From Deefgea rivuli DSM 18356 (lineage in GTDB: Bacteria > Pseudomonadota > Gammaproteobacteria > Burkholderiales > Chitinibacteraceae), in assembly GCF_000620145.1 (NCBI RefSeq), contig NZ_KK211082.1, positions 243,198 to 307,197 on the forward strand: a DNA stretch of 64,000 nt. Direction: 5' to 3'. The translations under genes were made by a program, and so were the position numbers. The first letter of the stretch is position 1, and each line of letters begins with the position of its first letter. Below are positions 17,794-27,200 of this stretch, piece by piece. The notes below the pieces were generated by a model that worked only from the letters and a program-made list of their open reading frames with translations, did no database searches and was not told the origin of the DNA.

Positions 17794-18543
17794 TTAAGTA
17801 TCCATAAGCGACTTCAGCATGGTTGCGGGCTCTGCATAGATTGGCAGTCGTGTCATATACGGCAAAGTTGGCACGGCAACCTCTCCCTGTTTGAATTTCA
17901 GGCCAAGTTTTTTAGTTTCAGCAAACAGCTTGAGCACTTGCCCACGCACCCCACTAAATTGGGGCATCGCAGCCAGGGCTGCCAATTCTGTATTCAGACC
18001 ATCCCTATCTCGTTGGCGGACCAGTTGCACGATAAATGCTTCATGCTCTTTGTAGCGCTGCGGAGCGAGACGCCAGGTCCATGTCGTGTCACGAACTTGC
18101 TTGATAGGTTTTTCCGTATGCAGCAGTTCATAGTGCTTGAAACGCAAATGCTGACCAGCCAGCCTTGCATCGTAAATCGTACCGATGTCTATCTGCTCTG
18201 GGTCGATTAAGCCGTCCTTACCTGTAGTACCCACAAGCAGCCAGAGCAGTTCATCATCACTTTGCTCGAACACGACGAGGTGTGTTGAAGCTAAGCCCTT
18301 GGTTTTGTCATACGCTCGCCCCGGCGCATCTCGCGCAATCCGAAATGCGTTCAATTTGGCAACCAGGCGATGCAGCTTAGTCCGCGCGACCACCCCACTT
18401 ATCCAGAAGTAATGGCCAGATTGCATATACAGCTGTAGTAGCTGCATAACAGCAGTTTGATTTTTGGGGATTTTGATATTGAGAGCGGCAAGCATAGCGT
18501 CACACACGAGGTTAGATTTTTGGTATAGCGCCAAACCCATCAC
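17794..18543 (-). CDS. Island protein of unknown function
   Basis: A 249-residue cytosolic protein. I recognise no family. It is basic and mixed alpha/beta, with an aromatic segment TWTWRLAPQRYKEHEAF near residue 165 and R-D-A-P-G-R-A-Y-D-K near residue 75. It has no signal peptide, membrane helix or P-loop. It is transcribed opposite to its neighbours. A 21-base hairpin (18551-18571) stands just upstream of the start. Confidence 0.65.
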   Translation of the reverse strand: MMGLALYQKSNLVCDAMLAALNIKIPKNQTAVMQLLQLYMQSGHYFWISGVVARTKLHRLVAKLNAFRIARDAPGRAYDKTKGLASTHLVVFEQSDDELLWLLVGTTGKDGLIDPEQIDIGTIYDARLAGQHLRFKHYELLHTEKPIKQVRDTTWTWRLAPQRYKEHEAFIVQLVRQRDRDGLNTELAALAAMPQFSGVRGQVLKLFAETKKLGLKFKQGEVAVPTLPYMTRLPIYAEPATMLKSLMDT

Positions 18544-18550
18544 TCACTCG

Positions 18551-18571
18551 GCCCCCTTCAATGAAGGGGGC
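18551..18571 (-). promoter_or_regulatory. Hairpin in the 5' leader of the 17794-18543 gene
   Basis: GCCCCCTTCA and TGAAGGGGGC are perfect inverted repeats around one central base. On the minus-strand transcript the G-run lies eight or more bases before the ATG, so the hairpin could hide a Shine-Dalgarno sequence or act as a terminator for upstream transcription. Confidence 0.5.
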
Positions 18572-18646
18572 TGTTTAGGCTGCACACAGCAATCCAGCGG
18601 CATCGATTTTTAAGCATCTAGACAGAGTGGAACCCAAGCAACAATC

Positions 18647-18863
18647 AGCACTTTTCTGCCGATTAAAAAGATTAATCGCTATTAAAGGCACAATCATGCC
18701 GTTAAAATAGCTATCTTGAGCAGTCATTGCCTACATGATTTTGTCACTTCCGACGCTGAACAAGCGAGACCAAGATCCAAAAAATGCAAAGCTAATCAGC
18801 GAAACAAACGGCACATTTCTGCCGTTTATGTGATAATTTAAGTTCAAGAGGCACAATTTAGCC
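18647..18863. promoter_or_regulatory. Four GGCA-N6-TGCC-type operator sites in two pairs
   Basis: Related sites begin at 18647 (variant AGCA left arm), 18687, 18810 and 18850 (variant AGCC right arm). The two middle sites are perfect GGCA/TGCC inverted repeats with six-base spacers. Within each pair the starts are exactly 40 bp apart. They lie upstream of the XRE regulator gene and are probable autoregulatory operators. Confidence 0.65.
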
Positions 18864-18919
18864 CATTAATCAAAAGGCAAGGCAAACCATTCAGAATGGG
18901 CAACGAAGGATAAGCGCAG

Positions 18920-19228
18920 ATGTATTTGACCCCACAAGAAGTCGAAGCCGAGCTTGGCGAGAAAATCAAAAGGCTCAGAATTAGCCGCAATCTTGACCAA
19001 AAGACCGTTGCAGAACGATCTGGGATTAGTGTCCGAGCACTACGTAATTTGGAATGCGGCAACGGGTCATCACTACACACACTTGTTGTCGTTTTACGAA
19101 CACTCGGACGCGAAAAATGGTTCGATACTATCGCGCCGGTAGCTACTATTGACCCTCTGATGCTCACACGAGAAGCAAAACCTAGACAGCGTGCGAGTAA
19201 GCCGAGAAAATCGAAAAGCAAAGCATAA
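18920..19228 (+). CDS. XRE-family helix-turn-helix regulator
   Basis: A 102-residue protein with a canonical XRE/Cro helix-turn-helix at residues 13-65 (KIKRLRISRNLDQKTVAERS, then GISVRALRNLECG). The C-terminal tail is very basic (R-A-S-K-P-R-K-S-K-S-K). It probably represses island promoters through the paired sites upstream. It ends at a perfect terminator hairpin. Confidence 0.85.
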   Translation: MYLTPQEVEAELGEKIKRLRISRNLDQKTVAERSGISVRALRNLECGNGSSLHTLVVVLRTLGREKWFDTIAPVATIDPLMLTREAKPRQRASKPRKSKSKA

Positions 19229-19231
19229 TAC

Positions 19232-19264
19232 AAAGGCCGCAACCTAATGTATTGCGGCCTTTCA
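19232..19264 (+). terminator. Rho-independent terminator after the XRE gene
   Basis: AAAGGCCGCAA and TTGCGGCCTTT make an 11-base perfect stem with a nine-base loop. Confidence 0.88.
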
Positions 19265-19406
19265 GACCTTAGACTCGACATCCGCACTTCGGCCAAAGCG
19301 GTCACTCGTGTGTCTCTGCCCCCACACTGGGTATCTTACTTTTGCGTCAGCTTCGGCGTGAGGTGACAATCACCCCTCGAACGGTGGTTGTCGGCCTGTT
19401 ACTGTC

Positions 19407-19430
19407 TGTAGTGGCATCTTGGATACAGTC
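19407..19430 (+). repeat. IS-end-like sequence 1
   Basis: It begins TGTAGTGGCA, as do 21577 and 30168, all in the same orientation. The resemblance to IS3-family terminal repeats weakens after ten bases in this copy. It lies in a 300-base gap that otherwise holds only the XRE terminator. Confidence 0.35.
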
Positions 19431-19534
19431 ATTCTGGCGGCCGCTTCACATCGGAAAACCTCCATACAGCCACTGCGAATAACTTGGCCAGACTAGATAA
19501 TCAGCACCTCAGAAGCTTTCTTATGGGATAGGCA

Positions 19535-20365
19535 ATGGATAACGCGACTTTTACTTCTTTGGCAACCGGCCTATTGGTACTTGTTGGATTAGCCCAAGCA
19601 GCCGTACTTGTAGGGCAGCGCCGACAACAGCGGCTTGATTGGTCTGAGGTGTATCGTCGCAGATGGGCCGAGGCCAAAGAGGATTTTGCAAAGGTAGTTT
19701 TTCTGGGGCGCCAACATGGAGCGTATTATCAGGTTGCTGACCCTGAATTAATCCAAAAACTCAACTTAGCGGTTGCAGAGTCCAGCCTCCACACTCCTAC
19801 GATATGGGCTCTAGCTTCCGTACGAAACGTCTGCGGAATTCTTAGCGATATTTGCCAGCGCATAATGCAGGGGCAATTGCATGTTCAAGAGGCATACCCC
19901 CTTTTTGGCACTGAGTTTCTGCGTCACAGTGCTGCGTTGCGATCGATCCTTGATGGCTCTTACTTGCCTAACTATGGGCGGCTTGGGCCAAGTGATGTGG
20001 AAAAACTCCATGAGAGTGTTCGGCAAGAAGTAAAAACCTGGCTCGTTTGTCATGATGGAATTCGTCGAAGGTGCTTAATTCTGATCGATTTGCTTTGGGC
20101 TGAGGCTGCTCGCCTTGAAGACCTCCCTCCAGCAGACTTAACGCGCGCGGCGGAGGCGAAGAAAACAACGGGCAAGCGAAATCGCACTCGCTTGCTGAAC
20201 GAAGTACTTCGTCTTAACGGGCTGTTCGCAATTTTTCGAGGTCTACGATTGTCCAGATTTTTACGGCATGCAGAATATCGAAGGTCCATTAGGCGAATTG
20301 GTCTAAATCCGAAGCGACTCGAAATGCTGGAAACAGAATGGACTTCACGCTACCTAGGTAGTTAA
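19535..20365 (+). CDS. Membrane-anchored island protein of unknown function
   Basis: A 276-residue protein with one N-terminal transmembrane helix (about residues 8-27, LATGLLVLVGLAQAAVLVG), followed by QRRQQR, which would place the rest in the cytoplasm. The soluble part is alpha-helical and rich in Arg and Leu; I see no nuclease or NTPase motif. An anchored helical domain resembles components of phage-defence or sensing systems, but that is only an analogy. It stands between the XRE unit and an IS fragment. Confidence 0.65.
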   Translation: MDNATFTSLATGLLVLVGLAQAAVLVGQRRQQRLDWSEVYRRRWAEAKEDFAKVVFLGRQHGAYYQVADPELIQKLNLAVAESSLHTPTIWALASVRNVCGILSDICQRIMQGQLHVQEAYPLFGTEFLRHSAALRSILDGSYLPNYGRLGPSDVEKLHESVRQEVKTWLVCHDGIRRRCLILIDLLWAEAARLEDLPPADLTRAAEAKKTTGKRNRTRLLNEVLRLNGLFAIFRGLRLSRFLRHAEYRRSIRRIGLNPKRLEMLETEWTSRYLGS

Positions 20366-20392
20366 ATTCGAAGAATTTAATCACGACACTAT

Positions 20393-20525
20393 TGAATTGC
20401 CCCGGCTTCCATAGACAGCTCAAGAGCCTCAAACTGAGGTTATTCAGGAGGCGTCATGAACAAGCAACCCCATTACACAGAAGAATTCAGGCTCGCGGCC
20501 ATCAAACAGGTTTTTGAGGAGAACC
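20393..20525 (+). pseudogene. IS3-family transposase OrfA fragment with IS left end
   Basis: From 20456 the frame reads MNKQPHYTEEFRLAAIKQVF, the standard N-terminus of IS3-family OrfA. Homology stops after about 23 codons, where a GC-rich gene begins. The 60 bases upstream, with an A-T-T-G-C-C-C-C-G-G-C-T-T-C-C block and a GGAGG before the ATG, look like the IS left end. It is a truncated scrap with no transposition capacity. Confidence 0.75.
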
Positions 20526-21545
20526 ATGCGAAGCAATGCACTCTATTTCCCGTACATCGCGCTTCCACAAGACTCGTGGACCACCAAAGCGTTGCTCTAC
20601 TGGGACAAGCTGTCATCGATCGTGCCGATGGACCATCTAGACCGCCCCGAACAGATGAGCGAGTTCATGCGTTCATTGCTGGCGGAGGGCCTCGTCGAGC
20701 CAGTGATCCCCGCACAGTTCATTCACCAAGTGGAACGATTCGATGCTGCCTTCATTGATCTCATCGATACCCGCTTGCGACGCAATCATCGAAGCGGGAG
20801 CGCCGACGACTCATTACGTCGGACTACTCGCATCCACGTGGAGAAGCTTGGCGAGATACCCAGCTTTCTCGTGGAATCCGGCCTCGCCAAACAGATCGAT
20901 TGGGCGTGGTACGACGTAGAAACGACCATCGCAAATCAGTTCATGTCCTACCTTGCTGCATGCCTTGGAGCGATCCCCGCCGTCAATGCGACACCAGTGA
21001 CCGACAAGGCCATCTTCGCTTCGAGCCTGCGCCCCCGCGGCCTGCAGCCAGCACGCCAACCGTTGCACCAACACAAGTCGCGAGAAGTCATCCTCCGTCA
21101 TTTGCTGCCTACCCCTGCAGGTCCAGTGGATATCGACAAGCTCCTGAGTTTCAAACGACGCCATGGCCATTTACTGCCACCATTGCGTGCGAGTGTCGAG
21201 GCACATTGCACGCTGGTGGCCACGCTCCCGGATGAAAAAGACCGCATCGAAGCCAACGAGGCGTTCCTGTTGGACAGTAGACAGAAAGTTGCCGAGATCG
21301 AGGACGCCATGCGGCCCAGCTTCGGCAAGGTGGTCTTCGGCTCGCTGGCGCCGCTCTTTGGTGCAGGGCTGGCAGTCCAGGCGACAGACCCTGGCAACAA
21401 AGTGGGATACGCCGGCGCAGCGCTGTCCCTTTCGGGCGCAATCTACCAGGCCGTTTCCAGCATTCGAGGTAGCCGGAGAGCCGCCGAGAATCGTCCCCTT
21501 GCCTATATCGCTCATGCGAAGCGCGAGTTCGGTCGGCTACGATAG
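20526..21545 (+). CDS. DUF6236 family protein
   Basis: A 339-residue protein matching DUF6236. The N-terminus ALYFPYIALPQDSWTTKALL, then YWDKLSSIVP, is characteristic of that family of unknown function. The C-terminal part has a Gly/Ala-rich hydrophobic hairpin (PLFGAGLAVQATDPG, then YAGAALSLSGAIYQ) that may insert into membrane. The ATG at 20526 has GAGGAG four bases before it. The gene is clearly more GC-rich than its surroundings and joins directly to IS3 debris, pointing to acquisition from another genome after or with the island. Confidence 0.75.
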   Translation: MRSNALYFPYIALPQDSWTTKALLYWDKLSSIVPMDHLDRPEQMSEFMRSLLAEGLVEPVIPAQFIHQVERFDAAFIDLIDTRLRRNHRSGSADDSLRRTTRIHVEKLGEIPSFLVESGLAKQIDWAWYDVETTIANQFMSYLAACLGAIPAVNATPVTDKAIFASSLRPRGLQPARQPLHQHKSREVILRHLLPTPAGPVDIDKLLSFKRRHGHLLPPLRASVEAHCTLVATLPDEKDRIEANEAFLLDSRQKVAEIEDAMRPSFGKVVFGSLAPLFGAGLAVQATDPGNKVGYAGAALSLSGAIYQAVSSIRGSRRAAENRPLAYIAHAKREFGRLR

Positions 21546-21576
21546 TTGTCGTCCAGGCTGGCGTCGGCGCGCTTTC

Positions 21577-21600
21577 TGTAGTGGCACACTGAATTTGGCC
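21577..21600 (+). repeat. IS-end-like sequence 2
   Basis: TGTAGTGGCACACTGAATTT and GGCC resembles the terminal repeat of IS3-type elements. It sits 31 bp after the DUF6236 stop and may mark the right border of the transposed module. The block at 30168 agrees with it for most of its length. Confidence 0.5.
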
Positions 21601-21656
21601 ATTAAACAAGGTTGCGCGAACTGTCTGCCGATGTGTTGATGCCGATAGTCCAAAAA

Positions 21657-21691
21657 CGAAAGTCCGCAATTTATTAGGTTGCGGACTTTCG
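21657..21691 (+). terminator. Rho-independent terminator
   Basis: CGAAAGTCCGCAA and its exact complement form a 13-base stem with a nine-base loop, followed by TTTAT. Confidence 0.88.
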
Positions 21692-21848
21692 TTTATGCTG
21701 CGCCTTACCTTGGCTACTCGGCCTAAGCAGACAAAAGCCGCCTACGAAATTGGGTTCGATTTAGAATCGATACAACCGGAAATACCTGCAAGCCGCAGCA
21801 ACAGGATTGAGTTAACATGAGGGTTTCTTCAGCCATAAGGTAATTAAA

Positions 21849-22490
21849 TTGGCACTGGAACAAACTGAAGCCGTACTTTTTGCGGCATTGGGCTCTGGTC
21901 TTTTAGCTATCATGGGCACATATCTTGCTAATTGTTTTCACCAGGAGCGAGACCAAGCTCAGCGAATTTATGAACGCGAAATAAAGGATGCGGAACGGCT
22001 TACTGCACTTCGTTCCGAACTGTATTTCCCGATTCTGAACGAAATCTATGAGTTTTCGTACTCCCTAACTGGCGAACAGTGGACCGCTGATTCGTTGGAG
22101 CGTTATGCGGAGCGTTTGCAGAGCCTGTATAAGGCCTTTGCCAAGGCCGAACTTGTATGTACTAGTCAGACCCTAATGGCTATTGCTGAAGTCCGCCAAG
22201 CTGTGGGATCACTGATGACGCCGATTGGCATTGCAGTTAAAGCTCAACCGGAATTGAGGGTATCCCTATTTGGTTCGGATTCCGAGTTCATGCAAAAGTA
22301 TTTCATCCCATCGCTCATCCAAATGATGAACGCACAAAACAACCTTGTATTAGCACTTCGAAAAGAGCTTGGAGTAGATACCAGTGAAGAAGCTCTTTTA
22401 AAATTCAAGGGAAACGAACAAAAAATCCAGCAATATTTTGAAACGATTTTTAAAGCGATTGAAGAGCTAAACAACAAAAAAAATAATTGA
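21849..22490 (+). CDS. Membrane-anchored helical island protein of unknown function
   Basis: A 213-residue protein beginning at TTG with AAGG eight bases upstream. Residues 8-27 (VLFAALGSGLLAIMGTYLA) form one transmembrane helix, followed by a charged, coiled-coil-like stretch (QERDQAQRIYEREIKDAERL) and a helical soluble domain ending in a Lys/Asn tail. I recognise no family or active site. Like the protein at 19535 it has a short N-terminal anchor with a cytosolic helical body. It is convergent with the HEPN-domain gene. Confidence 0.6.
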   Translation: MALEQTEAVLFAALGSGLLAIMGTYLANCFHQERDQAQRIYEREIKDAERLTALRSELYFPILNEIYEFSYSLTGEQWTADSLERYAERLQSLYKAFAKAELVCTSQTLMAIAEVRQAVGSLMTPIGIAVKAQPELRVSLFGSDSEFMQKYFIPSLIQMMNAQNNLVLALRKELGVDTSEEALLKFKGNEQKIQQYFETIFKAIEELNNKKNN

Positions 22491-22693
22491 GCCAATATAA
22501 GGTGGAGCCAAAAAAACATAACTAAAGTAGCTAACCTAAAAATAGAAGAAACTACTGATAGTTAGCTGCCTTTCATTTTACATAATTAATACCCAAGGAA
22601 AGCGACAATCGAGATTGAGGGCAACCCTGAAGCCATTAAATCCTTATGCGAAAATTGATTCTCCATCTTGTGCAAAGCATAAAGTAATCCCCC

Positions 22694-24283
22694 CTATTGA
22701 TCACTATTTTGATTAACTCCAGCAGAAAATACAGTCAGCCAATTAGCAAAATCCTTTTGCAATTTATCAAGTCTACTTAAGGCGCTCAACCCAATAGGCT
22801 GATTGTGCGCAACCGCAGACCTAATCGCTCTGTATTCATCAAGCGCAGTTGTTAGAAATGGTTTATTAAACGGCTTGTCATCCCCACAAAACGGATGTGT
22901 TTTATTCAGTAATAGTTTTTCTAAATTTTCAGTCGTAAGAAAATGCATAATGTTGCATTGTAATAATTCAACGCCATGGTGCTCCTCTTGGCGCTTTTTC
23001 CAATTCAAGACCGAGTCCAAAAGTGGTTCTACATTAGACCGCGGTCTTTTCGATAAGGTAACAGATGATTCTTCTTCAGGAGTGCCCGAATTAACTAGGC
23101 CCATTTTTCTTAGTTCCTCTTTAACACACTGCAAAGTAAACTCAATTAATTTATGTTCACTTTCTCCAACAAAAGCAGGTACTTTTGCGACATTGATTTT
23201 TTTTTGCCATTCTTCCCCAAACTCAAAAAACCACTCTGAAACTACAATGTTTCTTAGTAAGTTTTCAATTTGTGCAACTTTTCGATATGCAGCAGATGTT
23301 ATTGCATCGCGCTCGAAGCAAATTGCATCTGCCGGAGCAATATTTTTTAGTCCAATATTCTCTGAATTATTCCTCAATACTGTCGAAATTAACGGACTTG
23401 CAATTTGAATAAGTTTTTTACTACTTTCAATATTTTGAACTACCACTAGGCCAGATAACCACAGACATTCAACATCAATAGAATCAAAGTTCCTCACTAA
23501 CTTATAGAAACGTAATATTTTATTCAGATCAATTTTAGAGTCTTCATTGAGCGAATTAAACCTAGACTTTATTTCTATTATCACATCTGGGGCGACACTC
23601 AATTCTTGAAGAACACTCTCCAGATTATCGATCCAATTCCCACTCTTTTCCTTCAAATACTCAATCGCTTTCTCAATTAAGTAACCATCACCAGCAGTCT
23701 GTTCGATGAGAAAACTACAAGCAATCATATCTATATCAGATGGCCTAGCAAGCAACTTTTCATCAATTAAAATTTTTATCACATCTGATGAGTTCATATT
23801 CGGAGCAAGAATAACATTCTTATACTCCGCAGCGGGAGAACTCGTAAGTCCATTGCTCTTTCTATATTCGTCAACGAATAAAAAGTAGCTCCAGTTTCCA
23901 CAAAAAACAAATTGAACTGGAATCTTGGTCGTTTTTTCCTGAATTTCCCTCGCTGTTTTAATTAACGATGCTTTAATGGAAAAGCTAGCAAGATGAAATT
24001 CATCTATAACAATCCGCACACATTGTCGCTGAAATTCTGCCGCAGCGACGATTGATTTTTCAACAATAGAGTGAAGGTCTAAATCAATAAGCTCGCCTCC
24101 ATCCTTCATAAATTTATATTCACCGCCAATATCTTGAATACAGACTATCTCTACCTCATCATGTTGATTCGAAGCCTCCAAGACCTCACGCGAGACATGG
24201 CTAGAACCAAGTGGAATTTCAACGCCCCAAATTCCTTTACTATTATTAATTAATCGAGATAGCCACTCATATTTAAAAATCAT
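22694..24283 (-). CDS. Degenerate AAA-like ATPase fused to a Swt1-type HEPN domain
   Basis: A 529-residue protein. The N-terminal 300 residues look like a P-loop ATPase: a Walker B-like strand IVIDEFH (residues 91-97), a sensor-like FVFCGN (125-130) and a winged-helix-like segment near 270-310. No Walker A lysine is seen where one is expected; GVEIPLGSSHVSREV near residue 20 is the nearest candidate. Residues about 332-520 match HEPN/Swt1 architecture: YRKVAQIENLLRNIVVSEWF, a G-E-E-W motif, and the RNase motif R-x4-H at R488-H493 (R-S-A-V-A-H-N). HEPN domains of this kind are metal-independent RNases. It is the downstream gene of a pair: its ATG overlaps the NTPase stop by four bases and AAAGGAA precedes it. 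Confidence 0.75.
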   Translation of the reverse strand: MIFKYEWLSRLINNSKGIWGVEIPLGSSHVSREVLEASNQHDEVEIVCIQDIGGEYKFMKDGGELIDLDLHSIVEKSIVAAAEFQRQCVRIVIDEFHLASFSIKASLIKTAREIQEKTTKIPVQFVFCGNWSYFLFVDEYRKSNGLTSSPAAEYKNVILAPNMNSSDVIKILIDEKLLARPSDIDMIACSFLIEQTAGDGYLIEKAIEYLKEKSGNWIDNLESVLQELSVAPDVIIEIKSRFNSLNEDSKIDLNKILRFYKLVRNFDSIDVECLWLSGLVVVQNIESSKKLIQIASPLISTVLRNNSENIGLKNIAPADAICFERDAITSAAYRKVAQIENLLRNIVVSEWFFEFGEEWQKKINVAKVPAFVGESEHKLIEFTLQCVKEELRKMGLVNSGTPEEESSVTLSKRPRSNVEPLLDSVLNWKKRQEEHHGVELLQCNIMHFLTTENLEKLLLNKTHPFCGDDKPFNKPFLTTALDEYRAIRSAVAHNQPIGLSALSRLDKLQKDFANWLTVFSAGVNQNSDQ

Positions 24284-27200
24284 AGCAATATTCCTTTGAT
24301 CCGTTCTTTATCATTATACTCTTGAAGAGATCTCTCGATTGCGCTTCTGTTTAGCTTGTCTAAACGTCGAAGAATATCTGCATAAGTTGGATAAGTGAAT
24401 TTGAAATAGTCATGTGCAGAATCTTTTTGAGTCAACATATTAGTCATAACGAGCAACTCAATAGTTTGTTCAAAGTGCGTAATTTCAGGATTTTCAATTC
24501 CTACAATTTCACACCACTCATTCAATGACCTAGAAATGACATGCTTCGAGTAGAAACTATCAGTGGATGGCCTATTGGTATTAAATTGAAGATCCATCAT
24601 AACTAGTACAATTGCTCGCCCAAGATGCGACAAATTATAGCCTAGAGTTTCATTCACATAATGAATAAATGCCTGCTCACCACCATTCTGGCCAATATCA
24701 TCAGCATAAACCGCTTCAACATCTTCTGGTGTAATTGCAATACTTGCTTTTGGAGAGCGTCTTTTGGCTACATACTCTAATAGACAGCGACAGAATTGTT
24801 GTACAAAGGCAGGGTGGCGAGAAGCACGCTCAGCAATAAGGCGTGGAACATCAGGATTAATTGAAATTCCAAGCATTTCCTCAAATCCCGTTTTTACTAA
24901 TTGATAGACATCATCGTAAGTCAGGTCTCGAATAGGAATTTCCTGAGCAATATTAATAAATGGATGTCCAACCCTACGTTTCTTTTGATCTAACTTTGCT
25001 TCATAATAAAGTTGATGATAGCCCGAATAGACAAGAATAGTATCTTTTGCCGAATCATCCATTACAAGCTGACGAAGAACCGTTGCCAGCGGGAATAAAT
25101 CACCATGGGTAGCTCGACTTTTCTTAATATACTCATCAATTTCATCAATTAAAAAAGCGACCTTTTGTCCATCATTTCTAACATCAGTAATCTGCCGCTC
25201 AAAATCAGTAATATTCTTTATTGGCTCTAATTTCAAAGTAGCAGCAATTTTCCTTGCTATTGAAAGGTCAGGGTCACCATCATCTTCAAGATCCACATAA
25301 ACATAAGCGACCATATAACCTCGTTTACTTAATGTATTCTGAAGAGCATGAAGAACAGATGTCTTGCCAATTCGCCGTCCACCCCAGATCATTGCTTGAG
25401 GGGTATTCAATATTTTTTGGAGCGTTTCTTTTCGTCCAACATAAATATTATTATTTTGATGGCAATAGCCTTGAGCAACAAATGGGGATGAGTTCGCAAG
25501 ATCCGTAACTGATGCATGCAAAGCTTGACGAACAGGAACATCATGCTTGTCGATCAAACAAATTCGATATAAAAAATTGATGTCAATTAATAAGAAATTC
25601 TTGAACCCTTGATCGTACTTGAAATAGCGCTGTATTTTTTCATAACCATTAGGAGCAAAAACTATGTGCAACCATCCTGCTGCATATTCTGCAGAAAGTT
25701 CTTTATCAAGGCGCTGTAAAGCTGGCGTGTCTACATCAGGCGTGCGAAATAGATAAATCCTCAATGGTCGTTTTAAATATTCACTCTGTGGTTTATAAAA
25801 ACCAGTCTGAAATATTGGATAAGTATAATTAATTGAAGGAACCGTTAAGAATCGTTTCTTAGCATCGTTTTCATCATGATATAAATTGGATAATTTTGAA
25901 AATTCTTTAACAAAACCAGCCCAATTTTTCTTGTTTTCAGATTCATCAGCAGGCTTATCTATTGCAAGCAAATCCCAATATTTGAAAATTTCTGGGCATT
26001 TTCTTCTTGACTTTTCTATTTCTTCATCAGTAAGAACGCTTCCAATAAGGTCATCATTATTTGCCGTTAAATAATATTCAACACCTTCAAAAGCGTGAAG
26101 ATTATTTTCTGTCACCCAAAACAAGCCGTTTGTAGCCTTCTCTATATTTTTAATATTTTCATCTATTGAATCTAGAGATTCATCAAAGCGTCGGATTTCT
26201 CGGATTTTTTTCTCAATTTTACCAACAAATATATAAACAGACTCCTGCCAAACTTCTGGCATATTAGACTCGGAAGCTAAATCTTTCGTTTTTTCGAGAA
26301 TACGTTTTAGTTGCTCTATAATTAATGAGACATCAGCCATTTTGGCTATCCTTGCTTGCTCATGACGTCCTTTACAAGCATTAATTATTGCTGATGCGGC
26401 CTTCAAGCGGCCTCGCCGTACACATTCATCAAATTCACTAAGCGCAATCGAATTGTCTTTCAATATAATTGAACGCTGCTCCCCTAAAATAATTAAATCT
26501 TTATCATATTTTTGTTTCCAATCATATGAAGCATGACTGTCGTATTCTTTTTGCAGTACGCTTAACTGCCCCCATGCAGAGTTATTTGCTAGGAAATCAC
26601 ATGTGGCTAAAAAGTCTCGGCTCTTTTCTAAATCACTAAATGCATGGCTTATGAAATCATGATGGCTTGCTTTGTAGGATATACCGCTTAGCCAGACAGT
26701 GGCTTCAGGGCAATTTCTAATAAAAATCTCTGATTGGAGTATTTCATCTAAAATGCTTTCTTGCTCAAGACCAGTTGCCTTCACTTTGAAAACTTTAATT
26801 AATGCATTTACAATGCCAATTCTTTTATTATCATCAGCAGCCCACTCTTTAAGAGAGCAAAGCAAATCGAACTCGCTAACAGAATAAGCCTTAGCATCAA
26901 TTGTATTAAGGATAAATGCTACATACTCATTAATTTTGCAAACAAATGATCTAATGAACTCTTGAATTGTATTTGAAAAATGAGGATGGTCATCTAGCGG
27001 TTTGTCGTATTGACTAACAAGTTCACCATACCATTCAAGCGCATCAAGATCTTTTACTAGTTCATATGCTTCTTTGTAATCTTTATTCTTGATCAAGCTA
27101 GAAACATTGTGCCACAATGATTCTAGAGCAGGAAATACTTGCATTGTTTCAAATCGAGCAAAATGAATTGCCCTTGAATGTACATGCCTAAACTTACCAT

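Noticed and set aside
20814-21669. Several antisense and alternate-frame open frames in the DUF6236 region
   Set aside because: High GC content makes long spurious frames; only the DUF6236 frame has a ribosome site and family match.
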